In this document: positions 51,650 to 60,142 of the stretch, piece after piece | Layout: every line of letters begins with the position of its first letter | How positions within the stretch are numbered: the first letter of the stretch is position 1 | Position numbers and translations under genes: made by a program | DNA from: Mesorhizobium sp. B2-3-4 | GTDB lineage: Bacteria; Pseudomonadota; Alphaproteobacteria; Rhizobiales; Rhizobiaceae | Direction of reading: 5' to 3' | Length of the DNA stretch: 64,000 nucleotides | Assembly (NCBI RefSeq): GCF_006442315.1 | Contig: NZ_VFVY01000001.1 | Location: 558,001 to 622,000 of the forward strand | The notes under the pieces: model-generated | Databases searched by the model: none | The model's input: only the letters and a program-made list of their open reading frames with translations | Told to the model about the DNA's origin: nothing

Positions 51650-52605
51650 GCCTGCGCCACTCGGAAACACGCCGCCGCGTGGGTGGCGGCGCCAAGGTCA
51701 GGCTTGCCGGTCAGACAGGGCTCGTACCGGACCGGGCAGCGCGGCCCGAAGGCGCAGCCTTGCGGCAATCGCAGCAGCGATGGCGGTGACCCTGGGATGG
51801 CCGGCAGGCGACGAGGCTTCGCACCGGTCAGCGGCGGGATAGAGCCGAGCAAGGCACGCGTATAGGGGTGCTGCGGGTCGGAAAACAACTCTGTGCGGCT
51901 GCCGCGTTCGACGATGCGGCCGGCATACATGACCATCACCCGGTCAGCGAGTTCGGAGACCACGCCCATGTCATGCGTGATGAAGACGACGGCCGATTTG
52001 TGCGTTGCGCGCAGCTTGCGCACGAGATCGAGAATGCCGGCCTGCACGGTGACGTCGAGCGCGGTGGTCGGCTCGTCGGCCACCAGCAGCGCCGGGTTGC
52101 AGGACAGCGCCATCGCGATCACCGCGCGTTGGCGCATGCCGCCGGAGAGCTGGTGCGGATAGCGCGACATCGCTTCGTGCGGATTGGGAAAATTCACCTC
52201 CGCCAGCAGTTCCTCCACCCGCTCCATGGCCTTGGACTTGCTGATGTTGCGATGGGCGCGGATCTGTTCGGCGATCTGCCAGCCGATGGTGTAGACCGGT
52301 GTCAGCGCCGTCATCGGATCCTGGAAGATCATCGCGATCTCGTTGCCGCGTAGACGACGAAGCTCCCGCGCGGGCAGTCCGACCAGTTCGCGGCCCTTGT
52401 AGCGGATCGAGCCTTCGATGATGGCGTTGGGATCGGTGATGAGCCCCATCACCGCCAGCAGCGACACCGTCTTGCCGGAGCCGGACTCGCCCACGACGCC
52501 GAGGATTTCGCTTTCCGCGAGGTCGAAGGAAACGCCGTCGATGGCCCTCACGGGCCCGTCATCGGTCCGAAACGATACTTTGAGATCGCGCACCGACAAT
52601 ATCAT
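51646..52605 (-). CDS. peptide ABC transporter ATP-binding protein, DppD/OppD-like
   Basis: ATPase of 319 residues. Walker A GESGSGKTVSLLAV is near residue 40, signature LSGGMRQRAVIAMAL near residue 155, Walker B LLVADEPTTALD near residue 178, and the C-terminal cysteine motif is GCAFGPRCPVRYEPC near residue 285. It pairs with the DppF-like gene; both neighbours overlap it by four bases (ATGA at each end), so translation is coupled throughout. Confidence 0.93.
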   Translation of the reverse strand: MILSVRDLKVSFRTDDGPVRAIDGVSFDLAESEILGVVGESGSGKTVSLLAVMGLITDPNAIIEGSIRYKGRELVGLPARELRRLRGNEIAMIFQDPMTALTPVYTIGWQIAEQIRAHRNISKSKAMERVEELLAEVNFPNPHEAMSRYPHQLSGGMRQRAVIAMALSCNPALLVADEPTTALDVTVQAGILDLVRKLRATHKSAVVFITHDMGVVSELADRVMVMYAGRIVERGSRTELFSDPQHPYTRALLGSIPPLTGAKPRRLPAIPGSPPSLLRLPQGCAFGPRCPVRYEPCLTGKPDLGAATHAAACFRVAQA

Positions 52606-53573
52606 GATGTCCTCAGGCGCGGATCGAGAAGGATGTAGACGAAATCGACGACGGCGTTGGCGACCACCACGAACATGGACGCGTACATCACCGTCGCCAT
52701 GATCATCGGCAGGTCGAGGTTCTGCAGCGCGTCATAGGTGAGCTTGCCGATGCCGTGCAGTCCGAACACCACTTCGGTCAAAAGCGCCGAGCCGCCCACC
52801 AGCGCGCCGAAGTCGAGGCCGAACAGCGTGACGAAGGCGATGAGCGACGTGCGCAAGGCATGGCGCAGCAGGATGCGGGTCTCCGACAGGCCCTTGGCCC
52901 GGGCGGTGCGGATATAATCTTCCTGCATCGATTCAATGATCGCCGCGCGCAAGACGCGCCCGTAGATGCCGATATAGAGGATGGCCAGCGTGATCCAGGG
53001 AATGACCAGCGTCAGGAACCAACCTTTCGGATCGTCGGAGAAATTCTTGTAGCCAAGCGGCGGCACCCAGGAGAATGCCCAGCTATCGTGGTAGCGGCTC
53101 TGGGTGATCAGGTTCATCACCTCCCCCAGCCAGTAGACCGGCATGGAAATACCGAGCAATCCCAACGCCATCAGCAGCCGGTCCAGCCAACTGTCGCGCG
53201 TTGCGGCGGCAACGATGCCGATGACGATTGAAACGACCACCCACAGGATCGCGGCCCCGAACACCAGCGAGAGGGTGACCGGAATTGAATCCATCACCGC
53301 CGGCACCACCTTCCAGCCGCGATTGACGAAGGAGGTCAGGTCTCCCGTGACGAAGATTTTCTCCATCATCGTCACATATTGCACATAGAGCGGCCGGTCG
53401 AAGCCGAAGCTGTGACGCACCGCTTCCAGCACTTCGGGCGACGCGTTGCGGCCCGCGATGCGGGCGGCGGGGTCGGCGCCCGGCGTCGCGAAGAAAATCA
53501 GGAACACGATGACCGAAATGCCGAACATCACGAACAGCATCTGACCGAAGCGGCGCAGGATGGCGTAGATCAT
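52602..53573 (-). CDS. peptide ABC transporter permease, DppB-like
   Basis: Inner-membrane permease of 323 residues with six hydrophobic segments. The start MIYAILRRFGQMLFVMFGIS is typical of DppB, followed by the large periplasmic loop (residues 30-100) with RHSFGFDRPLYVQY. The ATPase-contact loop is YIRTARAKGLSETRILLRHAL near residue 220. The start shares one base with the DppC stop (TGATG) and the stop overlaps dppD. Together with DppC it forms the channel of the peptide importer. Confidence 0.93.
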   Translation of the reverse strand: MIYAILRRFGQMLFVMFGISVIVFLIFFATPGADPAARIAGRNASPEVLEAVRHSFGFDRPLYVQYVTMMEKIFVTGDLTSFVNRGWKVVPAVMDSIPVTLSLVFGAAILWVVVSIVIGIVAAATRDSWLDRLLMALGLLGISMPVYWLGEVMNLITQSRYHDSWAFSWVPPLGYKNFSDDPKGWFLTLVIPWITLAILYIGIYGRVLRAAIIESMQEDYIRTARAKGLSETRILLRHALRTSLIAFVTLFGLDFGALVGGSALLTEVVFGLHGIGKLTYDALQNLDLPMIMATVMYASMFVVVANAVVDFVYILLDPRLRTS

Positions 53574-54589
53574 CAGTCGCGCCCCAGCCGAACCTTGGAG
53601 CGCGGGTCGAGCGCGTCACGCAGCCCGTCGCCGAAGACGTTGAGCGCCATGACGGAGACAGCGATCGCCAGACCCGGCGCCAGCGCCACAAGCGGCCTGG
53701 TGTAAAGCAGCGCCTGCCCGTCCTGAATGATGGTTCCCCAGCTCGCCGCGGGTGGCTGGACGCCGATCGACAGGAAGGAAAGTGCTGATTCCGTCAGCAT
53801 GTTCAGCGCCATCATCAACGGGATGAAGACAATGAGCGTGGTGGTGATGTTGGGCAGGATGTCGCGCCACAGGATCCGTGATCCCGGAACGCCCAAATTG
53901 ATCGAGGCCATGACGAATTCGCTGTGGCGCAGTGACAGGACCTGCCCGCGTATCGGACGCGCCACGTAAGGCACGTAGACGATGCCGATGATGATGACCG
54001 GCAGCCACAGGCTGCCGGACTCGATCTCGATCGGTCCGATCGAAATGCCTTGCGCGATGGTGACGATGGAGAGGGAAATCGCCAGGAGATAGATCGGGAA
54101 CGCCCACAGCACGTCCAGGAAGCGCGACAGCACCGTGTCGGTGATGCCGCCGAAATAGCCGGCGACCAGTCCCGCCGCCGTGCCGAGGACCAGGGTGAAG
54201 ATGGTGGCGGCTCCCGAGATCAGCAGCGAACTCAGCCCGCCATAGAGCATCCGCGCCATGACATCGCGCCCTTGGCTGTCGGCGCCGAGGAAATAGTTGC
54301 CGAGCCGCCAGGTCGGGCCGATGGGCGTGTAGCCAAGCCCGAGCCCTTCGGTCGATTGTTCCATCACCGGAACGTCGACGCCGTCGATCTGGATGACGGC
54401 GTCGAGCGTCGAGGCGAAGGGGTCTGTACCAGCCCATTTCGCGTAGAGAGGCGCGCTGAAACAGGCAAGGACAATGAGGAGGAACACGGCCAGGGACGCC
54501 ATGGCGGCCCTGTTTCTTGCCAGCTTCGCAAACGCGACGGCCCAGGGCCCCCGCGTCCTGCGCGGCATGGCAGCGACTTGGTTCGACAC
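53573..54589 (-). CDS. peptide ABC transporter permease, DppC-like
   Basis: Inner-membrane permease of 338 residues. The N-terminal OppC_N segment (FAKLARNRAAMASLAVFLLI near residue 20) is followed by a loop of about 75 residues and the permease core with LGADSQGRDVMARMLYG near residue 98, five further helices, and a contact loop with VMASINLGVPGSRILWRDILPN near residue 225. Together with DppB it forms the pore. The gene follows the binding protein gene after 57 bases that contain a 17-bp tandem repeat. Confidence 0.93.
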   Translation of the reverse strand: MSNQVAAMPRRTRGPWAVAFAKLARNRAAMASLAVFLLIVLACFSAPLYAKWAGTDPFASTLDAVIQIDGVDVPVMEQSTEGLGLGYTPIGPTWRLGNYFLGADSQGRDVMARMLYGGLSSLLISGAATIFTLVLGTAAGLVAGYFGGITDTVLSRFLDVLWAFPIYLLAISLSIVTIAQGISIGPIEIESGSLWLPVIIIGIVYVPYVARPIRGQVLSLRHSEFVMASINLGVPGSRILWRDILPNITTTLIVFIPLMMALNMLTESALSFLSIGVQPPAASWGTIIQDGQALLYTRPLVALAPGLAIAVSVMALNVFGDGLRDALDPRSKVRLGRD

Positions 54590-54612
54590 GGGACGTGCCC
54601 CTCCGCGGTTCG

Positions 54613-54659
54613 TTACTGCACCCAGGCCATTACTGTACCCAGGCCATTACTGCACCCAA
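54613..54659. repeat. 17-bp tandem repeat overlapping the end of the peptide-binding protein gene
   Basis: Two copies of a 17-base unit (54613-54629 and 54630-54646, one mismatch: TTACTGCACCCAGGCCA and TTACTGTACCCAGGCCA) are followed by a third partial copy starting at 54647, which is the stop codon and last codons (W-V-Q-stop) of the binding protein gene on the minus strand. So the end of the gene has been duplicated twice just beyond its own stop. Confidence 0.9.
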
Positions 54660-56308
54660 GACTGGGTGATCATCCAGTTGAACTGCCGGTTGAACTTGAA
54701 ATTGCCCACACGCTTGCTGACGAAGTCAAGCCGCTTGGGGGTGAAGAGGCCGACGGCCGGCGCCTTGTCGGTGACCTGCTTGTCGATCTCAGCCCACATC
54801 TTGTCGGCGGCTTTCTGGTCGGTCACGCCGAGGTCCAGCGCCTTCTGCATCTTGGCGTCGATATCCTTGTCGCAGAAGCCGGCGATGTTGATCGAAGCGT
54901 CCGAGCCCTCGCGGAACGAGGCGCAGCTGAACAGGATGTTCAGGAAGTCCGAGGCCGCGGGATAGTCCTTGTACCACTGGGTGACGGACATCTGCACCTT
55001 GTTGCTGGTGTTCTGGATGTAGGTGAACTGGATGTTGGACGAGATCGGCTTGACGTCGGCGGCGTAGCCGATGCTGGTCAGCACGCTCTGCAGATAGACG
55101 CCGATCGACCGCGAAATGGCGGTATCCTCGACGATGATGGTCACCTTCTGGCCCTTGGTGCCGGATTCCTCGACCAGCTGCTTGGCCTTGTCGAGGTCAG
55201 GCGCCGACCATTTGGCGCCGGGGTTCTTGGTGAAGGGACAGTAGTCCTCGTGCCCGGGGAAGTCCGGAGGCAGGACCTGGCAGACCGGCGAGGCAAGCAC
55301 CTTGCCGCCGAACAGCTTGACCAGCGTGTTGCGGTCGACCGCGTAGGCAACGGCCTGGCGCGCCTTTTCATTGTCGAACGGAGCAAGGCGGTTGTTGAGC
55401 GGCGCATACCACCATGCCGAGAGCGGCGAGATGTGGAGCTGGTCCATGGACTTGGTGCCGAGCTCGCCAAGGCGGTCGCTGGGCAGCGCGTCGAACATCC
55501 AGTCGGCTTCGCCGTTCTGGATCGCGGTGACGGCGGCCTCCTCGGACAGGCCGAAATCGTACTGGACGACATCGGGATAACCGTCCGGCTGGGCTTCCTC
55601 GCTCCACTGTTTGAAGTTCGGATTGCGGGTCACCGTCATGCCCTTGTTGGGGTCGAAGGCGGAGATCATGTAGGCGCCGGTGCTGGGGATGGGCTTGGAG
55701 CCCATGTCTTCGGCGGGCGTGTCGGCCGGCAGGACCACGGCATGCGGCAAGGCAAGCTTGTAGAGAATCTCGGCATCCGGCTTGGTCAGGTTCAACGTGA
55801 TGGTGCCGGCCGCTTCGTCGCCGACGATGCCGCCTTCCAGCGTGCAGCTCTTGGTGTCGGCAAGGCATTTGTCGGCGCCGACGATGCCGGCATAGAAGGT
55901 GCCCGAGGTCGGACCGGAGACCTTGAAGATGCGCTGGAAGGAGGCAACGACGTCCTTCACGCCGAGATCCTTGCCGTCGGAGAATTTGATGCCCTTGCGC
56001 AGCTTGAAGGTGAAAGTCTTGCCATCATTGGTGACGGCAGGCAGCGTCTCGGCAAGGTCCGGGACGATGGTGAAGCCGTCCATGCCCTCTGCCTTGCGGA
56101 AGGCGACCAGCCCGTCATAGATCGGCTGGTACATCTGCCAGCCCTGGTCGGTGTAGTTGATGTGCGGATCGAGCGTTCCCGCCGCCGAACGGGCGAGCAG
56201 CCGGATGGTGCCGCCGCGATGTTCCTTGAGATATTCGGCCTGCGCCGGGGTCAGCCACATGCCGGCCAGCAATGCCGCGGCCGACGCCGCCAAAAGCAGT
56301 TTCTTCAT
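54647..56308 (-). CDS. family 5 peptide ABC transporter substrate-binding protein
   Basis: Periplasmic binding protein of 553 residues, DppA/OppA class. After a signal peptide (LLLAASAAALLAGMWLTPAQA) comes GGTIRLLARSAAGTLDPHINY, the SBP_bac_5 opening, then FTFKLRKGIKFSDGKDLGVKDVV near residue 105 and NEKARQAVAYAVDRNTLVKL near residue 315; cysteines near KCLADTKSC, CQVLPPDFPGHEDYC and CASF/FCDKDI suggest disulfides. The gene lies between proline iminopeptidase-like and dppC genes, and the ribosome site AAGGGG precedes ATG 56308. Ligand is not known; a short peptide is expected from the adjacent peptidases. Confidence 0.93.
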   Translation of the reverse strand: MKKLLLAASAAALLAGMWLTPAQAEYLKEHRGGTIRLLARSAAGTLDPHINYTDQGWQMYQPIYDGLVAFRKAEGMDGFTIVPDLAETLPAVTNDGKTFTFKLRKGIKFSDGKDLGVKDVVASFQRIFKVSGPTSGTFYAGIVGADKCLADTKSCTLEGGIVGDEAAGTITLNLTKPDAEILYKLALPHAVVLPADTPAEDMGSKPIPSTGAYMISAFDPNKGMTVTRNPNFKQWSEEAQPDGYPDVVQYDFGLSEEAAVTAIQNGEADWMFDALPSDRLGELGTKSMDQLHISPLSAWWYAPLNNRLAPFDNEKARQAVAYAVDRNTLVKLFGGKVLASPVCQVLPPDFPGHEDYCPFTKNPGAKWSAPDLDKAKQLVEESGTKGQKVTIIVEDTAISRSIGVYLQSVLTSIGYAADVKPISSNIQFTYIQNTSNKVQMSVTQWYKDYPAASDFLNILFSCASFREGSDASINIAGFCDKDIDAKMQKALDLGVTDQKAADKMWAEIDKQVTDKAPAVGLFTPKRLDFVSKRVGNFKFNRQFNWMITQSWVQ

Positions 56309-56326
56309 GTCGTTATTCCCCTTTTC

Positions 56327-57232
56327 TCAGTTGTCGTTGTCGTCCAGGAAGTCTCCCGCCACCCGCATGCACAGATCCTGCTCTTCGACATGCGGCATAT
56401 GGCTGGAATGCTCGAATATCTGCCAGCGCGATCCCTTGATGCCGTCCTTGAAGGGCTGCACGGTCGCGGGCGTGGCCTCGTCGTAACGGCCCGAGATGAT
56501 CAGCGTTGGAACATCGATGGCGGGCAAGCGGTCGATGATGCTCCAGCTTTTCAGCGTGCCGATGACGTGAAATTCGTTGGGCCCGTTCATGACGTTGTAG
56601 ACGGTCGGATTGCGTACGACCTGGGCGAAGGTCTCCGTCACCTCGGGCGGGAACGGAACGACCCGGCAGACATGCCGTTCGTAAAACACCATGGTCGCGG
56701 CCTGATAGGCGGCATCGTCCGTCGTGCCGGCCTGTTCGTGCCGGGTCAGCGTCTCCTGCACATCAATGGGCAGGTCGGCGCGCAAGCGGTTGGCCTCTTC
56801 CACCCAAAGTTTCATGGAAGCCGGTGAATTGGCGATGGTGAGCGACTTCAGGCCCTTCGGCCGCGTCACCCCGTACTCGGCGCCCAACATACCGCCCCAG
56901 CTTTGCCCCAGCACATGGAAGCCGCCGCGGATGCCGAGATGGTCGACGAGATTTTCAAGCTCGTCGATGAACAGCCTTGGTGTCCAGAAATCGGCGCCCT
57001 TGCCCGGCAGCAAGGTGGAGTTGCCGCAACCCAACTGGTCGTAGTGGATGACGGCGCGGCCTGTCCGGGCAAGGAGCTTGTAGGCATCGACGTAGTTGTG
57101 GGCAGCGCCGGGCCCGCCGTGCAGGATAACGACGGGAGACTTGGCTGCATCGAGCTCGCCGCTGACGCGATACCAGGTTTCGTAGTCGCCGAAGCCGGCA
57201 CGTCCTTCCCTGGTGGCTATTTCCGATGACAT
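56327..57232 (-). CDS. proline iminopeptidase-family alpha/beta hydrolase
   Basis: Serine peptidase-like protein of 301 residues from the S33 family. The oxyanion motif is VVILHGGPGAAHNYVDAYK near residue 35, the nucleophile elbow is LGQSWGGMLGAEY near residue 105, the acid is in LIISGRYDEATPA near residue 245 and the histidine in EHSSHMPHVEE near residue 280. These match proline iminopeptidases and the L-amino acid amidases related to them. Start ATG 57232 has AGGAG six bases upstream, whereas an earlier GTG at 57271 lies next to the previous stop. It lies 18 bases before the peptide-binding protein gene, in the same operon. No signal peptide, so it would act on imported peptides. Confidence 0.9.
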   Translation of the reverse strand: MSSEIATREGRAGFGDYETWYRVSGELDAAKSPVVILHGGPGAAHNYVDAYKLLARTGRAVIHYDQLGCGNSTLLPGKGADFWTPRLFIDELENLVDHLGIRGGFHVLGQSWGGMLGAEYGVTRPKGLKSLTIANSPASMKLWVEEANRLRADLPIDVQETLTRHEQAGTTDDAAYQAATMVFYERHVCRVVPFPPEVTETFAQVVRNPTVYNVMNGPNEFHVIGTLKSWSIIDRLPAIDVPTLIISGRYDEATPATVQPFKDGIKGSRWQIFEHSSHMPHVEEQDLCMRVAGDFLDDNDN

Positions 57233-57271
57233 TCCGATCTCCTGACCGTTTGAAGACATGCCGCTGGTCAC

Positions 57272-58786
57272 CTAGTTTGCAACCCGGCTGGTTCGAACCC
57301 ACTCTTCCAGCATTTGCACGCCGAATGCGGTGGCGCCTTCCCGGCCAAGGGGCTGATCCTTGTCGGTCAGTTCCTTGCCGGCGATGTCGAGATGCACCCA
57401 GGGGCGGTCTTCCGTGAAATGGCGCAGGAACGCCGCGGCGTAGGGCGCGTCGCCGTCTTCCATGTCCTTGGCGTGATGCCTGATGTCGGCGAACGGCGAT
57501 TGCAGCCCTTCGTCATAGGCCCGGTCGAGCGGCAATTGCCAGAACCGCTCGCCGACCTTCTCTCCGGCCGCGATCATCCGTGAGGCGATGGCATCGTCGG
57601 TGCTGAAAAGGCCGGCAAATACCGATCCGAGCCCCCGCATCACAGAATAGGTCAAGGTGGCGAGGTCGACGACAACCGACGGGTTGAAGCGCGAGGCGGC
57701 ATAGTAGAGGCAGTCGGCCAGGATCAGCCGTCCTTCGGCATCCGTGTCGAACACCTCCACCGTCTGCCCGGACGCTGTCGTGATGATGTCGCGCGGCTTG
57801 AGCGCGGTGCCCGATGGCATGTTCTCGGCAATGCCGAGCACGCCGACGACATGCACCGGGCTGCCTTGCCGGGCCAGCGCGATGAGCAGGCCGACCACCG
57901 CGGCCGCACCGCCCATGTCCGCCTTCATGTCGAACATCTGCTCGCCGCGCTTTATGCACAGGCCGCCGGAATCAAAGCACACGCCCTTGCCGACGAAAGC
58001 CATGGGCTGTGCGGGAGCGCCCTTGCCGCGATAGCGCAGCACCGCAACACGCGGCGGCCGCACCGAACCCGATCCTACCGCCAGGATCGCGTTCATGCCT
58101 AATTCCCTGAGCCTTGCCGTATCGAGGATCTCGACATCGATGCCGGCTTCACGCAACGGCTCCAGATGATCGTGGAAATTGTCGGGATGCAGATGATTGG
58201 GCGGCAGGTTGACCAGGGTGCGCGCATATTCGACGCCGTCGGCGATGGCATTGATCCGCGCCAGCGCCGCATTCAGCTCCTGGCCGCCGGCCCCGACCAG
58301 TTGCACCCGCAGGGTCCGATCGGCGCCCGCTCCGGCGCGCCGGTTGCGCATGTCGAACCGATAGCGCCGCAGCCGCATGCCGAGCGCGACCCGGGCCAGG
58401 ATTTCCGCCCCGGGCAGTTCGACGCCCGAGACAGGATCGAGGACCAGGGTCGCCGCGCATTCACCTTTGGCCTCCAGATGCGCCGCCAGCGCACCGCCGG
58501 CGCATGCCAGGGAAAGTGCGGTGACGGCATCGGCCTTGCCCAGCGCCAACACGATCACGCGCCGGGCCGGCACGGCCCGCGGTGTGATGAGATCGATGCA
58601 GGCGCCTGATTCAGCAAGGACGGTCGCGTCCGAACAGGCACGCGAGAGTGCACCTCCCGTTTCGGTATCCAGTGCCGCTGCCCGCGGGCCAAAGCCTGCC
58701 TGGGCAGTCTGCAAGATCACGACGACGGAGGTTTCCGCGGAAATCTCGTCCGCCGTTTCAAAGACCGGCACTGGCGATTGAGGCAT
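57272..58786 (-). CDS. M17 family leucyl aminopeptidase
   Basis: Metallo-aminopeptidase of 504 residues. The N-terminal domain (residues 1-170) is variable; the C-terminal catalytic domain carries the binuclear metal site KGVCFDSGGLCIK near residue 270 and the family signature DTDAEGRLILAD near residue 350, with the metal-binding aspartates and glutamate visible. It is shorter in the N-domain identity to standard PepA, so its substrate range may differ. The GAGGA site lies nine bases before ATG 58786. It is the first gene of the peptide transport operon and is divergent from the LysR gene, which probably controls it. Confidence 0.9.
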   Translation of the reverse strand: MPQSPVPVFETADEISAETSVVVILQTAQAGFGPRAAALDTETGGALSRACSDATVLAESGACIDLITPRAVPARRVIVLALGKADAVTALSLACAGGALAAHLEAKGECAATLVLDPVSGVELPGAEILARVALGMRLRRYRFDMRNRRAGAGADRTLRVQLVGAGGQELNAALARINAIADGVEYARTLVNLPPNHLHPDNFHDHLEPLREAGIDVEILDTARLRELGMNAILAVGSGSVRPPRVAVLRYRGKGAPAQPMAFVGKGVCFDSGGLCIKRGEQMFDMKADMGGAAAVVGLLIALARQGSPVHVVGVLGIAENMPSGTALKPRDIITTASGQTVEVFDTDAEGRLILADCLYYAASRFNPSVVVDLATLTYSVMRGLGSVFAGLFSTDDAIASRMIAAGEKVGERFWQLPLDRAYDEGLQSPFADIRHHAKDMEDGDAPYAAAFLRHFTEDRPWVHLDIAGKELTDKDQPLGREGATAFGVQMLEEWVRTSRVAN

Positions 58787-58994
58787 AAGCGGGCGTCCTC
58801 CTCGTGACGGGCTTTGGACGAGGCGTTGCTTGCCGCTTGTGCAATGCTCCGCCCGCCACCGGTGGAAGCCGGTCAAACCGGTCGCCGCCGTTGGTGGAAT
58901 GGTGCCGAAGTTCCCGAATAGTCGTTTTCTTAAGACGACTTAGTTGCTCTTGCCTCTTGGGTATCCCTGAACGGGCCGGGCGATCAAACGCCAA

Positions 58995-59018
58995 TTTTGT
59001 CCATGTCGATTGACAAAA
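58995..59018. promoter_or_regulatory. inverted repeat TTTTGTC/GACAAAA, likely LysR operator
   Basis: TTTTGTC (58995-59001) and GACAAAA (59012-59018) are perfect inverted copies separated by ten bases, 28 bases before the LysR start and about 210 bases from the divergent aminopeptidase start. The spacing fits an operator for the LysR protein and its own repression. Confidence 0.6.
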
Positions 59019-59045
59019 ACTCAACTGACAATTCATGATCGGTCG

Positions 59046-59948
59046 ATGGCCCTACCCTCACTCAATGGCATGCGCGCTTTCGAGGCCGCCGCACGTCTCG
59101 GCAGCATCAAGGATGCAGCCGAAGAGCTGCATTTGACGCCCTCAGCCATAAGCCGCCACATCCGGGCGCTCGAGCGAAATCTCGGTCAGGATCTGTTCGA
59201 ACGCGGCTTTCGCCAGATAACGCCGACCATCCGGGGGTCGTATTACGCGCGCAGCCTGTCCGAGGCGTTCGAAGCCATCTGGCGCGCCACCGACGATGTC
59301 AGTCTCATCGAAAGCCCGAGCCATGGCAGGACCCAGCGTGTCCGTGTCCTGTGCGTGCCCGCTGTCTTGAACCTCTGGCTGGCGGATCGGCTGCCGAATT
59401 TTCGGCGACTGCATCCCACCGTCGACCTTGAGATCTCGACATCGGGCAAGCGCGCCAATTTCGATTTGGCCATTGTCGACGAGTTCGTCTACAAGGCCGG
59501 CCCGGCCCTGACGCTGCTGATCCCGCTGGTTCTGACGCCGGTGTGTGCGCCCTCGCTGCTCGAAGGGCCGATGCCGCTGCGATCGCCAGCCGACCTTGTC
59601 CACCACCACCTCATCCACGAATGCGAGTCCATGCGGTGGAAACGCTGGCTGGAGCAGGAAGGCGTCCTGGACACGACACCGAAATCCTCGACGACGCTGG
59701 ACGATTGCACGCTGATCATGCGCGAGGCGATCAATGGCGCCGGAATAGCGCTTGCCGACACCATGATGGCCCAGGACCTGCTGCAGCAAGGCAAGCTTGT
59801 CGCCCCGTTCAGCGCCCGCCATACTTATCCGGCCGGCATCTACCTGCATCAGCGTCGCAGCATCGGCAACAAGCCGGGTACCGGCCTGTTCCAGGATTGG
59901 CTGCTGTCCGAAGTCGAGGACCACAAGCGGACGATGGCCATCGCCTGA
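59046..59948 (+). CDS. LysR family transcriptional regulator (GcvA-like)
   Basis: LysR-type regulator of 300 residues. The N-terminal winged helix-turn-helix starts LPSLNGMRAFEAAARLGSIKDAAEELHL, then TPSAISRHIRALERNLGQDLF, with the GcvA-type FERGFRQITPT wing; the rest is a LysR effector domain. The ATG 59046 start matches the conserved GcvA-like opening LPSLNGMRAF. It is divergent from the aminopeptidase-dpp operon, separated by 259 bases, and is the only regulator there, so it is the obvious controller of that operon, likely activated by a peptide or amino acid. Confidence 0.93.
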   Translation: MALPSLNGMRAFEAAARLGSIKDAAEELHLTPSAISRHIRALERNLGQDLFERGFRQITPTIRGSYYARSLSEAFEAIWRATDDVSLIESPSHGRTQRVRVLCVPAVLNLWLADRLPNFRRLHPTVDLEISTSGKRANFDLAIVDEFVYKAGPALTLLIPLVLTPVCAPSLLEGPMPLRSPADLVHHHLIHECESMRWKRWLEQEGVLDTTPKSSTTLDDCTLIMREAINGAGIALADTMMAQDLLQQGKLVAPFSARHTYPAGIYLHQRRSIGNKPGTGLFQDWLLSEVEDHKRTMAIA

Positions 59949-60142
59949 TCGGCCGCAACTCGAATCATCCAAGCCATTTTTTCAACGTCGACCCACCATC
60001 ACGGGCCGCCGATAATCGCGGTTCGCATTGAATATCTTTAAGGCCAAAGCCGGCAAATCGGTTGCTTGTCGGTTCCCCAGCGTCAGGCGTAACCTTCGCG
60101 GTCAACGCGTGAGGGCGCGTGCTGCAAGAAGGGGATATTGCA

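Noticed and set aside
54050..56827. A 925-codon open frame on the plus strand
   Set aside because: It is antisense to the peptide-binding protein and neighbouring genes, rich in arginine, aspartate and glycine with no domain pattern; a typical side effect of high-GC third-position bias.
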